A DNA stretch of 29,586 nt from JBOGWY01 sp050694015 (GCA_050694015.1 JBOGWY010000167.1:1-29586); one strand, 5' to 3'. Shown: positions 6,916 to 14,183, counted from the stretch's first letter. The notes: generated by a model from the sequence alone, not told the origin. Program-made: numbers and translations.

Positions 6916-8039
6916 GCACACTCGCCGTCTTAGCCGTCGTTGTCGCCGCGGCCCCCGTAGCCGCCGAGGAGCGCGGGACGATCCGGGGCCAGATCGTCAA
7001 CGAGACGACGGGACGACCGCAACAAGGTGTCATCGTCAAGCTCGAAGGATTCGATCGCGACGGCGCCGACCCCGTGCGCAGGACGGTAACCACGGGACGC
7101 GACGGCCGTTACTCGTTCGAGGATCTGTCCACGGGACGCGAGTGGCTCTACGTGATCGACGCGCGTCACGACGGCGGCCTCTTCCCCGGGCGACCGTTGA
7201 CGATCCCGTCGAACACGACCGAGCCGCCCGTGATCGACACGACCCTGCGCGTGTGGGACACGACGAACGACCCTGCGTCCGTGCTGATTCGACGCGACAA
7301 CCTCTTCGCGGTGCTCGACGACAACAGCGACGTCGGCATCATCGAATCCGTCTCGATCGCGAACACCACCGATCTCGCCTACGTCGGGCGAGGCGCGCGC
7401 GGCACCGGCAGCGACGCGACTTTCGGCTTCCCCCTCCCCGACGCCGCCGATGTTTCATCGGTGAGGATCGTCGATTCACCCTTCGATGTCCCGACACTGG
7501 TCCGCACAGACTTCGGGTTCGCGCTGACTGTCGCGATACCGCCCGGGCAGAACCAGATCACCTATTCCTACCGGGTCACAGGCGGTACCGGAACCTTCGA
7601 TCTGTCGCGCACGCTCCTCTATCCGACGCTCGAGATGTCGTCGCACGCGGAGCCCCCCCTCGAGATCGAAAGCAGCAGGCTCGAACCCAACGGCGAGGTC
7701 GAGATCGACGGCGACGCCTACACGCGCTGGACGTCGACCGACACGCTCGATGCCGGCGACCCCGTACAGATCCTCGCGACCGCGACGGCCGCTCCCTCGT
7801 GGTGGGTGTTCGCCGGTGCGGGGACCGGACTCGTCGGACTGATCGCGATCCTTTACCTGTTCACCCGTCGTCGCCCGAGCCGGGACGCGGTCGAACCGGC
7901 GCCACCCGTGCGTGACGATCTCGTGGCCGCGATCGCGGCCCTCGATCTGGAGTTCGAGAGCGGCTCGTTGCCGCGCGACGAATGGCAGGAGAAGCGTCAC
8001 GAACTGAAGTCGAGGCTGCAAGAGATGAGCTCCGTCTAG
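6903..8039 (+). CDS. Secreted/anchored protein with CNA-B/carboxypeptidase-regulatory-like domain, ccm-associated
   Basis: The 378-residue product has a signal peptide (cleavage near PVAA/EERG), then a beta-sandwich of the carboxypeptidase-regulatory or CNA-B type (GTIRGQIVNETTGRPQQGVI, then DGRYSFEDLSTGREWLYVI). A further beta-rich region extends to about residue 290, and one transmembrane helix (about 297-320) precedes a cytoplasmic tail. The tail has LDLEFESGSLPRDEWQEKRH, much like the CcmI-type segment of the preceding gene. It lies between ccmH and ccmA and overlaps both neighbours by 13 and 1 bases, so it is probably part of the maturation machinery, perhaps an apocytochrome-binding or scaffold subunit in place of CcmI's large domain. 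The function is inference. Confidence 0.68.
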   Translation: MRFVSTLAVLAVVVAAAPVAAEERGTIRGQIVNETTGRPQQGVIVKLEGFDRDGADPVRRTVTTGRDGRYSFEDLSTGREWLYVIDARHDGGLFPGRPLTIPSNTTEPPVIDTTLRVWDTTNDPASVLIRRDNLFAVLDDNSDVGIIESVSIANTTDLAYVGRGARGTGSDATFGFPLPDAADVSSVRIVDSPFDVPTLVRTDFGFALTVAIPPGQNQITYSYRVTGGTGTFDLSRTLLYPTLEMSSHAEPPLEIESSRLEPNGEVEIDGDAYTRWTSTDTLDAGDPVQILATATAAPSWWVFAGAGTGLVGLIAILYLFTRRRPSRDAVEPAPPVRDDLVAAIAALDLEFESGSLPRDEWQEKRHELKSRLQEMSSV

Positions 8040-8710
8040 TGCCCTCCCCGGCGGCGATCCGTCTCCACGATGTCGGGGTTGCGTTCGGCCGCACGCTCGC
8101 GCTCGATGGGATCGAGCTCGTGATCGGCCCCGGCGTCACGGGCGTGTTCGGTCCGAACGGTTCCGGGAAGTCGACATTGTTGCGCGTGATCGCCGGACTG
8201 ATCCGGCCGACGTCGGGGACGATCGCGCTCGACGGTCGCGCGATGAACCACAAGGACGAGACGGTGCGGCGAGCGATCGGGTACGCGGGCCATTCATCGG
8301 GTCTCTACTCGCGCTTGTCGCTGCGCGAGAACCTCACGTTGTTCGCAGGTCTTTACGGCGTCCCTCGCGAGCGTATCGATGCCACGATCGCGGCGGTGGC
8401 GATGGATCGGGACGCGGACCGTCCCGTCGGAGAACTGTCGGCGGGTCTCACGCGCCGCGCTGCGGTCGCGCGCGCGTTGCTGCACGATCCGCGCATCCTG
8501 ATCCTCGACGAGCCCTACGCCAACCTCGACGACGACGCCAGCGAGAGCATCTCTAACGCGGTGAAGTCGTGGTTCCGCGACGATCGGATCGGGCTGGTCG
8601 CCACGCACGGAGCCAAGAAGGTGCGCGCATACGCGCACCACGGGATCATCCTGCAGCGCGGTCTCCTAGCGCGGGCGGGAACCTACACAGCCGCGGGGTT
8701 CCGCTCGTGA
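8039..8710 (+). CDS. ccmA: Heme exporter ATP-binding protein CcmA
   Basis: This 223-residue ABC ATPase has Walker A GPNGSGKST (38-46), a degenerate signature LSAGLTRR (133-140) of the kind seen in CcmA, Walker B ILILDEP (153-159) with the D-loop ANLDDD, and the switch His190 in VATHGAKK. Its length matches CcmA. It energises the CcmB/CcmC membrane unit, driving release of holo-CcmE from CcmC-CcmD. The start chosen is GTG at 8039, sharing one base with the preceding TAG; an ATG 57 bases upstream is in frame but would overlap the previous gene and adds non-family sequence. The stop overlaps the ccmB start (GTGA). Confidence 0.92.
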   Translation: MPSPAAIRLHDVGVAFGRTLALDGIELVIGPGVTGVFGPNGSGKSTLLRVIAGLIRPTSGTIALDGRAMNHKDETVRRAIGYAGHSSGLYSRLSLRENLTLFAGLYGVPRERIDATIAAVAMDRDADRPVGELSAGLTRRAAVARALLHDPRILILDEPYANLDDDASESISNAVKSWFRDDRIGLVATHGAKKVRAYAHHGIILQRGLLARAGTYTAAGFRS

Positions 8711-9444
8711 CAGCCTCGAGCGAACCCGGCTTCCTATCGAAGTCGATGTTGCTCGCGCGCAAGGACCTGAGGATCGAATACCGCGCCAAGGAGACGCTGC
8801 CGCCGATGCTCGCGTTCGCTTTCGCCGTTACCCTCTTGCTGTCCTTCGCTCTACCCGGTGAGAGCGAGTTGAGTGCTCCGGTCGAGGTCCCCGGCGTCGG
8901 CACGGTTCCGCTGCCCGACGTCATCTCGGGCTTCCTCTGGGTCACGATCCTCTTCGCCGGCCTGATCGGGTTCGCGCGCACCTTCGAGAGCGAACGCGAC
9001 GACGGCGCGATCGATTCGTTGCTGATGCTGCCGGTGGACCGCTCGGCGCTGTGGCTGGGCAAGACCGTCGCGAACCTGACCTTCATCGTCGCGATCCAGC
9101 TCTTCCTCGTGCCGCTGTTCGCCCTGCTCTTCGGGTTCCAGCTCGGCCCCACGTGGCCGGTGCTGCTCCTCGTCATCGCTCTGGTCGACGTGGCATTCGT
9201 GGCCGTCGGCACGCTGTTCGCCTCGGTTGCCGCCCAGACCCGCAGTCGTGAGCTGATGCTGCCGATCCTGGCGCTTCCCGCCCTGGTACCGGTGTTCATC
9301 GCGGCAGTAGAGCTGTGCTCCGATATCTTCGTAGGTAGATTCGTGGGGACGGTCGCCGGCTCCGGCTGGTTCGCGATCCTGCTGGCGGCCGATGTCGTGT
9401 TCACCACCGTTGCCGTCCTCGCCTTCGAATTCGTCATCGAATGA
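8707..9444 (+). CDS. ccmB: Heme exporter membrane protein CcmB
   Basis: The 245-residue product begins at GTG, overlapping the ccmA stop, and has the CcmB entry motif LLARKDLRIEYRAKETLPPM followed by about six transmembrane helices. Segments such as LWVTILFAGLIGFARTFESE and DDGAIDSLLMLPVDRSALWLGK are typical of CcmB. It forms the transmembrane part of the ABC complex with CcmA. The stop overlaps the next ATG (ATGA), coupling it to the M15 peptidase gene rather than directly to ccmC. Confidence 0.92.
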   Translation: MTASSEPGFLSKSMLLARKDLRIEYRAKETLPPMLAFAFAVTLLLSFALPGESELSAPVEVPGVGTVPLPDVISGFLWVTILFAGLIGFARTFESERDDGAIDSLLMLPVDRSALWLGKTVANLTFIVAIQLFLVPLFALLFGFQLGPTWPVLLLVIALVDVAFVAVGTLFASVAAQTRSRELMLPILALPALVPVFIAAVELCSDIFVGRFVGTVAGSGWFAILLAADVVFTTVAVLAFEFVIE

Positions 9445-10574
9445 TTATGAAGAGATACGTAGCCCTCATCACAGCGCTCGTGTTCGTTGCGTGCGGTTCT
9501 CGCAGCGACATGCCCGTCGCGAGGCTGCCCGAACGCAACGTCGCCGAGCTGTCGTTGCCGACGCCGGTCGCGCTGACCGCTGCGATCCGGGTCGAGCTGC
9601 GCGCGATGCCGGCGAGGCCCGCGCTCAAGGCGATCGGCCGCGCGCGCGACGTGGGCGCAGTCGCGCCGGTCACGGTGATCACGACGCGCGTCAAGAGTGC
9701 GCGACGAAGCGCGCGGCTCCGGACCGCGACGGTCGATCCGATCTCGTTCCGCTCGTTCGCCCCGGCCCCCACGCGCGACGCGGATTTCGTGTGGACGTCG
9801 CTGGCCGCGGGGCAGACGGTCGTCACCCGGAGAGCCGTGAACAAGCTCGCGTTCAAGGATCCCGGCACGGTCACGATGGAGCGTGCCGAGTACAGCGTCG
9901 GCGCCTTCGCCGACAACGGCACGCCGAACCTTGCGGACCTAATCGTCGCGGGGACGCCCGCCGCCGCGCGTGGCAGGCCCACTGTGCTCATCGGCCTCAA
10001 CAAAGGTTCGGTGCGCGACGCCGCGAGGATCGCGCGCCGCCATCTCCGTGGCATCACGCGCATCAGGCCGCTGACTCCGATGGCGGCGCCTCCGCAGGAG
10101 GCGACCCCGGCGGCCCCTCTCGGTCGCACCGAAGGGGACCTGATCGGCGCGATGACCTTCCGCATCCTCAAGAGCGGCTACATCGAACCGGACCCCGCAT
10201 GGATCCACGCCAACATCGCGTCGGGGACGGTTCCGATCCTCGGTCGCATCACCTGTCACCGCCTGCTGTTCCCGCAGCTCGCGGCGGCGCTGGGAGAGAT
10301 CCAGGAAGCGGGGCTCGCGAGCAAGATCGATCCGTCCGACTACGGCGGTTGTTACGTCCCGCGGTTCATCGACCGAGACCCGCGCCGCGGGCTCTCGTTC
10401 CACGCGTTCGGCCTCGCCGTCGACATGAACGTGTCGGAGAACTACCTCGGCAGGGAGGGCAAGATCGATCCGCGCGTCGTAGAGACCTTCGAAAGGTGGG
10501 GCTTCGAGTGGGGCGGTCGCTGGTCGCGTCCCGACCCCATGCACTTCCAACTAGCCCGACTGATCCGCACCTGA
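9441..10574 (+). CDS. M15-family (VanY/DacY-like) peptidase lipoprotein
   Basis: The 377-residue product has a lipoprotein signal (LVFVAC, Cys18), a long low-similarity region (about 20-230), and a C-terminal zinc peptidase domain. Zinc ligands of the M15 type are visible: His321 and Asp328 in SFHAFGLAVDMN, and His368 in RPDPMHFQ. The block ERWGFEWGGRWSRPDPMHF is typical of D-alanyl-D-alanine carboxypeptidase/endopeptidase relatives that cut peptidoglycan peptides. It is translationally coupled to ccmB and lies before ccmC, an unusual location. A link between wall remodelling and cytochrome c maturation is possible, but coexpression by chance insertion is equally possible. The start could also be the ATG two codons in. 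Confidence 0.82.
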   Translation: MIMKRYVALITALVFVACGSRSDMPVARLPERNVAELSLPTPVALTAAIRVELRAMPARPALKAIGRARDVGAVAPVTVITTRVKSARRSARLRTATVDPISFRSFAPAPTRDADFVWTSLAAGQTVVTRRAVNKLAFKDPGTVTMERAEYSVGAFADNGTPNLADLIVAGTPAAARGRPTVLIGLNKGSVRDAARIARRHLRGITRIRPLTPMAAPPQEATPAAPLGRTEGDLIGAMTFRILKSGYIEPDPAWIHANIASGTVPILGRITCHRLLFPQLAAALGEIQEAGLASKIDPSDYGGCYVPRFIDRDPRRGLSFHAFGLAVDMNVSENYLGREGKIDPRVVETFERWGFEWGGRWSRPDPMHFQLARLIRT

Positions 10575-10639
10575 ACTTTTCTAACTCAGCAACATGTAGG
10601 CGCGCTCTGTCATACAAAGTTCGGTGGGAGACTGAGATC

Positions 10640-11407
10640 ATGAGGACCCAGAACGCGGCGCTCCCGACCGGCCGCCCACTCACTCGGCTCGCGTGGGTGA
10701 CCGTCGTTGCGATCGCGGTGTCCCTCGTACTGATCTTCTTCGTCGCCCGCGAGGCCACCGACGACATGGGAGGTCAGCTCCAGCGGATCTTCTACTTCCA
10801 CGTGCCCTCGGCATGGGTCGCGTACCTCGCCTTCGGGCTCGTGTTCATCGCCTCGATCGCCTACCTCAGGACGGAGAACCGGCGCTGGGACCTGCTCGCC
10901 GAGTCGTCCGCGGAACTCGGTGTCATCTTCACCACCCTCGTCCTCGTCACGGGACCGATCTGGGCTCGCCCGGTGTGGGGGACATGGTGGCAGTGGGACG
11001 CTCGGTTGACGTCGTCGCTCGTCATGTGGCTGACCTACGCCGGGTACCTGTTCCTCCGCGCGCTGGCGACCGACCGCCGCCGCGCCGGGCGCCTCGCCGC
11101 CGTCGTGGGCATCGTGGGCTTCGTCAACGTGCCGATCGTGCACTTCTCGGTCCAGTGGTGGCGCACGCTGCACCCCGAGGGCCCGACCGTCGCCGACCTC
11201 GAGCGGGACTCCGGGCTCGGAAGCCCCGAGCTGCTTGCCTTCTTCGCGTCGTTGATCGCGTTCACGCTGCTTTTCGCGCTCTTGTTGTCGTTGCGAGTCC
11301 GCCTCGGGCGCCTGCGCGACCGCGTCGATGAGCTTGAATTGCAGCGGGCACGTACCCGGCTCCGCGCGCCGGATCCCGGATCACAACCGAGGGAGGTCAC
11401 CGCCTAG
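10640..11407 (+). CDS. ccmC: Heme exporter/handling membrane protein CcmC
   Basis: The 255-residue product has six transmembrane helices and the WWD motif VWGTWWQWDARLTSSLVMWL (112-131). The two flanking heme axial histidines are present: His54 in RIFYFHVPSAW and His168 in FVNVPIVHFSVQWWRTLHP. It binds heme and loads it onto CcmE. The C-terminal tail is charged and helical. GGGAG lies nine bases before the ATG. A 65-base spacer from the M15 gene is the longest gap in the operon, so a secondary promoter is possible. The stop shares one base with the start of ccmD. Confidence 0.95.
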   Translation: MRTQNAALPTGRPLTRLAWVTVVAIAVSLVLIFFVAREATDDMGGQLQRIFYFHVPSAWVAYLAFGLVFIASIAYLRTENRRWDLLAESSAELGVIFTTLVLVTGPIWARPVWGTWWQWDARLTSSLVMWLTYAGYLFLRALATDRRRAGRLAAVVGIVGFVNVPIVHFSVQWWRTLHPEGPTVADLERDSGLGSPELLAFFASLIAFTLLFALLLSLRVRLGRLRDRVDELELQRARTRLRAPDPGSQPREVTA

Positions 11408-11532
11408 TGAGCGACGTCGCATGGCTCTTCATCGCGTTCATGGCCGTATGGATCGCGATCGGCGGGTATCTCTTCTCGATCTCGGCGCGTCAGAAAGCAC
11501 TCGATCAGAGGCTCAGAGAACTCGACCGTTAG
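11407..11532 (+). CDS. ccmD: CcmD-like small membrane protein
   Basis: A 41-codon frame starts at GTG, sharing a base with the ccmC stop (TAGTG). It encodes VSDVAWLFIAFMAVWIAIGG, then YLFSISARQK and a charged tail ALDQRLRELDR. One transmembrane helix followed by a charged, helical cytoplasmic tail, immediately after ccmC, is the CcmD pattern. CcmD stabilises CcmC and is needed for release of holo-CcmE. Sequence similarity in this family is weak, so the call rests on size, topology and position. Confidence 0.84.
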   Translation: MSDVAWLFIAFMAVWIAIGGYLFSISARQKALDQRLRELDR

Positions 11533-11635
11533 CGTTCACATAGGCTCAAACGCGCGCTCCGTCGTCGCCGCCGTCGCAACGACGAAAGCCCTGCTCAAGC
11601 GCACAATCTGACGTTCCGCGCACGCCTTCCTCTTG

Positions 11636-11641
11636 TAAGAT
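11636..11641 (+). promoter_or_regulatory. Candidate -10 box of the bc-complex operon
   Basis: TAAGAT lies nine bases before the ATG at 11651, preceded by TTG. The spacing would place transcription start at or near the ATG, and no Shine-Dalgarno is present, so the first gene may be read from a leaderless transcript. No good -35 box was seen. The rest of the 118-base gap after ccmD holds nothing recognised. Confidence 0.42.
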
Positions 11642-11650
11642 GGCGACCTC

Positions 11651-12022
11651 ATGGCGATGCGCGACCGCGTCTATAAGTTCAGCGACAGACCGATGTCGTG
11701 GACCCAGGCGATCATCTATGGATTCATCATCTGGGTATTGGCGATCATCCTCCTGGGGCAGCTGCCCTCGGTGATCATCTACAACTTCGACAAGTACATC
11801 GCCCAGATCATCGACTTCACGAAGAAGGTCCCATTCGTGAACGAGGAGGGGCTCAACACGGTCCAGGTGAAGATCGTCAGGGACATAATCGCCAACGCGG
11901 TTCAGATCAACCTCCTGATCGTGATGCTCGTCATCGCATACAAGTGGCAGGAAGCCAAGCGCCAGAGGACGGGGTCCAAAGGGCTCCAGGACCCGGTGCG
12001 CGGCTACATGCCGGGGAAGTAG
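11651..12022 (+). CDS. Small membrane protein heading the bc-complex operon, unknown family
   Basis: The 123-residue product has two transmembrane helices (about 18-42 and 84-98) separated by a roughly 40-residue stretch (YNFDKYIAQIIDFTKKVPF, then VKIVRDIIANAVQ), and a basic C-terminal tail ending GYMPGK. I do not recognise the family. It is the first gene of the operon and lies ten bases before the ferredoxin gene, so it may be a membrane anchor for the soluble ferredoxin or an accessory subunit of the bc complex. That role is inference from position. Confidence 0.75.
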   Translation: MAMRDRVYKFSDRPMSWTQAIIYGFIIWVLAIILLGQLPSVIIYNFDKYIAQIIDFTKKVPFVNEEGLNTVQVKIVRDIIANAVQINLLIVMLVIAYKWQEAKRQRTGSKGLQDPVRGYMPGK

Positions 12023-12031
12023 GGGTTACCG

Positions 12032-12454
12032 ATGCCTAAACCGCCGGAACCGAAGAAGATGGAGATCATCGAGAAGCCCATCTTCCGGGCCGACTACGAG
12101 ATGCAGCTAGTCGACTCGGACTGGCTCAAGAGCGCCGTCAAACCGAAGAACTTCATCGACTTCATCCCCGAGCAGTGCATCCTCTGCGAGGGCTGCGTCG
12201 ACATCTGCCCCTGGTACTGCATCTTCATGGTGGATCCGGAGGCGGTGGAGGATTCCGGCAACGTGGAGCTCGCCCGCCAGATGGAATCCAACGACATCTT
12301 GTTCCTGATCGACGACAACGCGTGCACGCGCTGCAACCTGTGCGTGGAGCGTTGTCCCACCGGCGCGTTGGTCCAGAGCCAGGTCGCCGGAGGCAAGTCC
12401 AAGCGCGGAGCGCGCGCGATGGGTACCGTTCCGGAGACGCAGAAAGCGTCGTAG
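12032..12454 (+). CDS. 2x[4Fe-4S] ferredoxin-type protein of the bc-complex operon
   Basis: The 140-residue soluble protein has an N-terminal extension (about 1-45) rich in charged and aromatic residues, then two [4Fe-4S] motifs: C49-IL-C52-EG-C55-VDI-C59-P and C98-TR-C101-NL-C104-VER-C108-P. An extra Cys63 lies just after the first motif, and about 38 residues separate the motifs, longer than in bacterial 2[4Fe-4S] ferredoxins. The C-terminus is short and basic. There is no signal or membrane helix, so it should be cytoplasmic. GTAGGGGT precedes the ATG. It is followed after 23 bases by cytochrome b, so it is probably a peripheral subunit or electron partner of the complex on the cytoplasmic side. 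Such a subunit is not part of the standard bc1 or b6f complex. Confidence 0.9.
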   Translation: MPKPPEPKKMEIIEKPIFRADYEMQLVDSDWLKSAVKPKNFIDFIPEQCILCEGCVDICPWYCIFMVDPEAVEDSGNVELARQMESNDILFLIDDNACTRCNLCVERCPTGALVQSQVAGGKSKRGARAMGTVPETQKAS

Positions 12455-12477
12455 GCAGCAGAAAGGGCACACGAAAC

Positions 12478-13251
12478 TTGGCGAAGGCAGCAGGTTGGAA
12501 CCCTAGAGAGAAGCTGAACGAGCGCATCGATCAGCTCCACAACAGCCAGCTGTGGCGGGCGATCTTCCGCCCCGGTTCGATCTTCCGGCGGGGATACGCA
12601 GACTCTCCCCGTAACCGCGCCTACGTGGTCATGAACTCGCTGCTCTACCACCTCCACCCGGTGAAGGTGAAGCGGCACGGCATCAAGCTCAGCTACACGC
12701 TGTGCCTCGGTGGATTGTCGTTCTTCCTGTTCATCTTGCTGACGGTCACGGGTATCTACTTGATGTTCTTCTACCGGCCGTCGGTCGAGATCGTGTACTC
12801 CGACATGCAGCGTCTGCACACGCAGGTCAGCTTCGGTCTCCTGGTGCGGAACCTGCACCGGTGGGGGGCGCACCTCATGGTGATCTCCGTGTTCCTGCAC
12901 ATGGCGCGCGTCTTCTACACCGGCGCGTACAAGCCGCCGCGAGAGTTCAACTGGATCGTCGGCGTGATCCTGTTCCTGCTGACGCTGCTGCTCGCGTTCA
13001 CCGGCTACCTGCTGCCGTGGGACCAGCTCGCGGTCTGGGCCGTCACGGTCGGTACCGAGATGATGAAGAACTCGCCCGTGATCGGAGACCAGGTGCAGTT
13101 CGCACTCCTCGGAGGCCCCGTGATCGGCGCCGAGACGCTGCTGCGCTGGTACACCCTGCACGTGTGGTTGCTGCCGTTCATCATCGTGATCTTCATCTCG
13201 ATCCACTTCTGGAGGGTTCGTAAGGACGGAGGTATCTCCGGCCCCATGTAG
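12478..13251 (+). CDS. petB: Cytochrome b, N-terminal b6-type subunit of the bc complex
   Basis: The 257-residue product has four transmembrane helices and the b6 length. Heme b ligands are His127 and His141 (spacing 14) and His228 and His243 (spacing 15); the 14/15 spacing is that of cytochrome b6, not of mitochondrial cytochrome b (14/14). The end VRKDGGISGP also matches b6. Cys76 in YTLCLGGLSFF aligns with b6 Cys35, the residue that covalently binds the extra heme c_n (c_i) near the quinone-reducing site. The start is TTG at 12478, with AAAGGG ten bases upstream; no better in-frame start lies between the ferredoxin stop and the conserved part. Symbol given by analogy to b6f complexes; qcrB would also be acceptable. 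Confidence 0.93.
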   Translation: MAKAAGWNPREKLNERIDQLHNSQLWRAIFRPGSIFRRGYADSPRNRAYVVMNSLLYHLHPVKVKRHGIKLSYTLCLGGLSFFLFILLTVTGIYLMFFYRPSVEIVYSDMQRLHTQVSFGLLVRNLHRWGAHLMVISVFLHMARVFYTGAYKPPREFNWIVGVILFLLTLLLAFTGYLLPWDQLAVWAVTVGTEMMKNSPVIGDQVQFALLGGPVIGAETLLRWYTLHVWLLPFIIVIFISIHFWRVRKDGGISGPM

Positions 13252-13259
13252 GAGGGGGC

Positions 13260-13302
13260 CTGGGGGAACCAGTGAGGCCGCTTGCGGCCGGGGTTCCCCC
13301 AG
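13260..13302 (+). other. Intercistronic stem-loop between cytochrome b and subunit IV
   Basis: CTGGGGGAACC (13260-13270) pairs perfectly with GGTTCCCCCAG (13292-13302). Inside it GGCCGC (13276-13281) pairs with GCGGCC (13284-13289) over a two-base loop. The result is a strong two-part hairpin in a 137-base gap in the middle of the operon. No T-run follows on either strand, so it does not look like an intrinsic terminator. It may stabilise or process the mRNA. The rest of the gap up to 13388 is purine-rich with no gene recognised. Confidence 0.8.
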
Positions 13303-13388
13303 ATACGGAGAGGGAGGATGCCTTTAGGCAGACTCCCTTGGAGTAGGAAACGAATATGGAAGACCGAAGCAACAGAAGGAACTAGAGA

Positions 13389-14183
13389 GTGCCGACACCA
13401 GACGAGATCTACGAGCAGGTACTGGCCGACGAGACCGCCAAGGGCTCTTCTCCTGCGGTCGCACAATCTCGCGCCAAAGCGGCACGGGTGCGCGCGCAGA
13501 AGGGGGCCGCGGATCCGACCAAGGCGGTCGCGGCGAAGCCGGCTGCGTCCCCGCCCGCCCCTGGTGGCGAAACCAAGCCCGCGGCCGAGGCGAAGCCTGC
13601 GGCCGCCGCCGCGAAAGCCCCCGCGGCGAAGGCCGGCACCGGGGCTCCGGCGAAGAAGGCGGTGGGCAACGGGGGCCCGGTACCCGAGCGCGTGCAGCGA
13701 CTCCTCGCGGTCGTCAAGCCCGAGGCGATCCAGAAGGTCGAGCGGCAGCCGATGGACCGCGTCAACGTGTGGCCGCACCTCATGGCCGCGGAGTTCGTGT
13801 CACTGCTCGTCGTGACGGTGATCCTGACGATCTTCTCGGTGGCGGTCGATGCGCCCCTGCGTGAGCTGGCCAACTTCAGTCAGACGCCGAACCCGTCGAA
13901 AGCGCCGTGGTACTTCCTCGGGCTGCAGGAGCTTCTGCGTTACTTCCACCCGCAACCGGCCGGCGTGACGATCCCGACGGTGATCATCATCGTGCTCTTC
14001 GCATTCCCGTTCATCGACCGGAACCCTTCGACACGGCCCGACGATCGCAAGCTCGCGATCGTGATCTTTACTTTCTTCATCGTTAGCTTCGCGATCCTGA
14101 CCACGATCGGCATGTTCTTCCGGGGGCCGGGCTTCAACTTCGTGTTCCCATGGGACACCGGACCGATCTTCTTCGAGTTGTAA
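13389..14183 (+). CDS. petD: Cytochrome bc complex subunit IV-type (C-terminal cytochrome b) with Ala/Lys/Pro-rich extension
   Basis: The 264-residue product starts at GTG. Residues about 1-38 form a charged helical segment (DEIYEQVLADETAKGSSPAV, then RAKAARVRA). Residues 40-95 are a low-complexity Ala/Lys/Pro linker, and from about 125 onward there are three transmembrane helices equivalent to subunit IV. The quinol-oxidation loop is NPSKAPWYFLGLQELLRYFH: the PEWY motif is APWY (172-175), so the catalytic Glu is replaced by Pro. Subunit IV is normally about 160 residues, so the first 100 or so are an addition. It completes cytochrome b with the preceding subunit. GAAGGA precedes the start; the Rieske gene follows after 16 bases. 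Confidence 0.9.
   Translation: MPTPDEIYEQVLADETAKGSSPAVAQSRAKAARVRAQKGAADPTKAVAAKPAASPPAPGGETKPAAEAKPAAAAAKAPAAKAGTGAPAKKAVGNGGPVPERVQRLLAVVKPEAIQKVERQPMDRVNVWPHLMAAEFVSLLVVTVILTIFSVAVDAPLRELANFSQTPNPSKAPWYFLGLQELLRYFHPQPAGVTIPTVIIIVLFAFPFIDRNPSTRPDDRKLAIVIFTFFIVSFAILTTIGMFFRGPGFNFVFPWDTGPIFFEL

Noticed and set aside
13260..13302. Intrinsic terminator inside the bc operon
   Set aside because: The hairpin is strong, but no T-run follows on either strand and the downstream genes are needed for the same complex.
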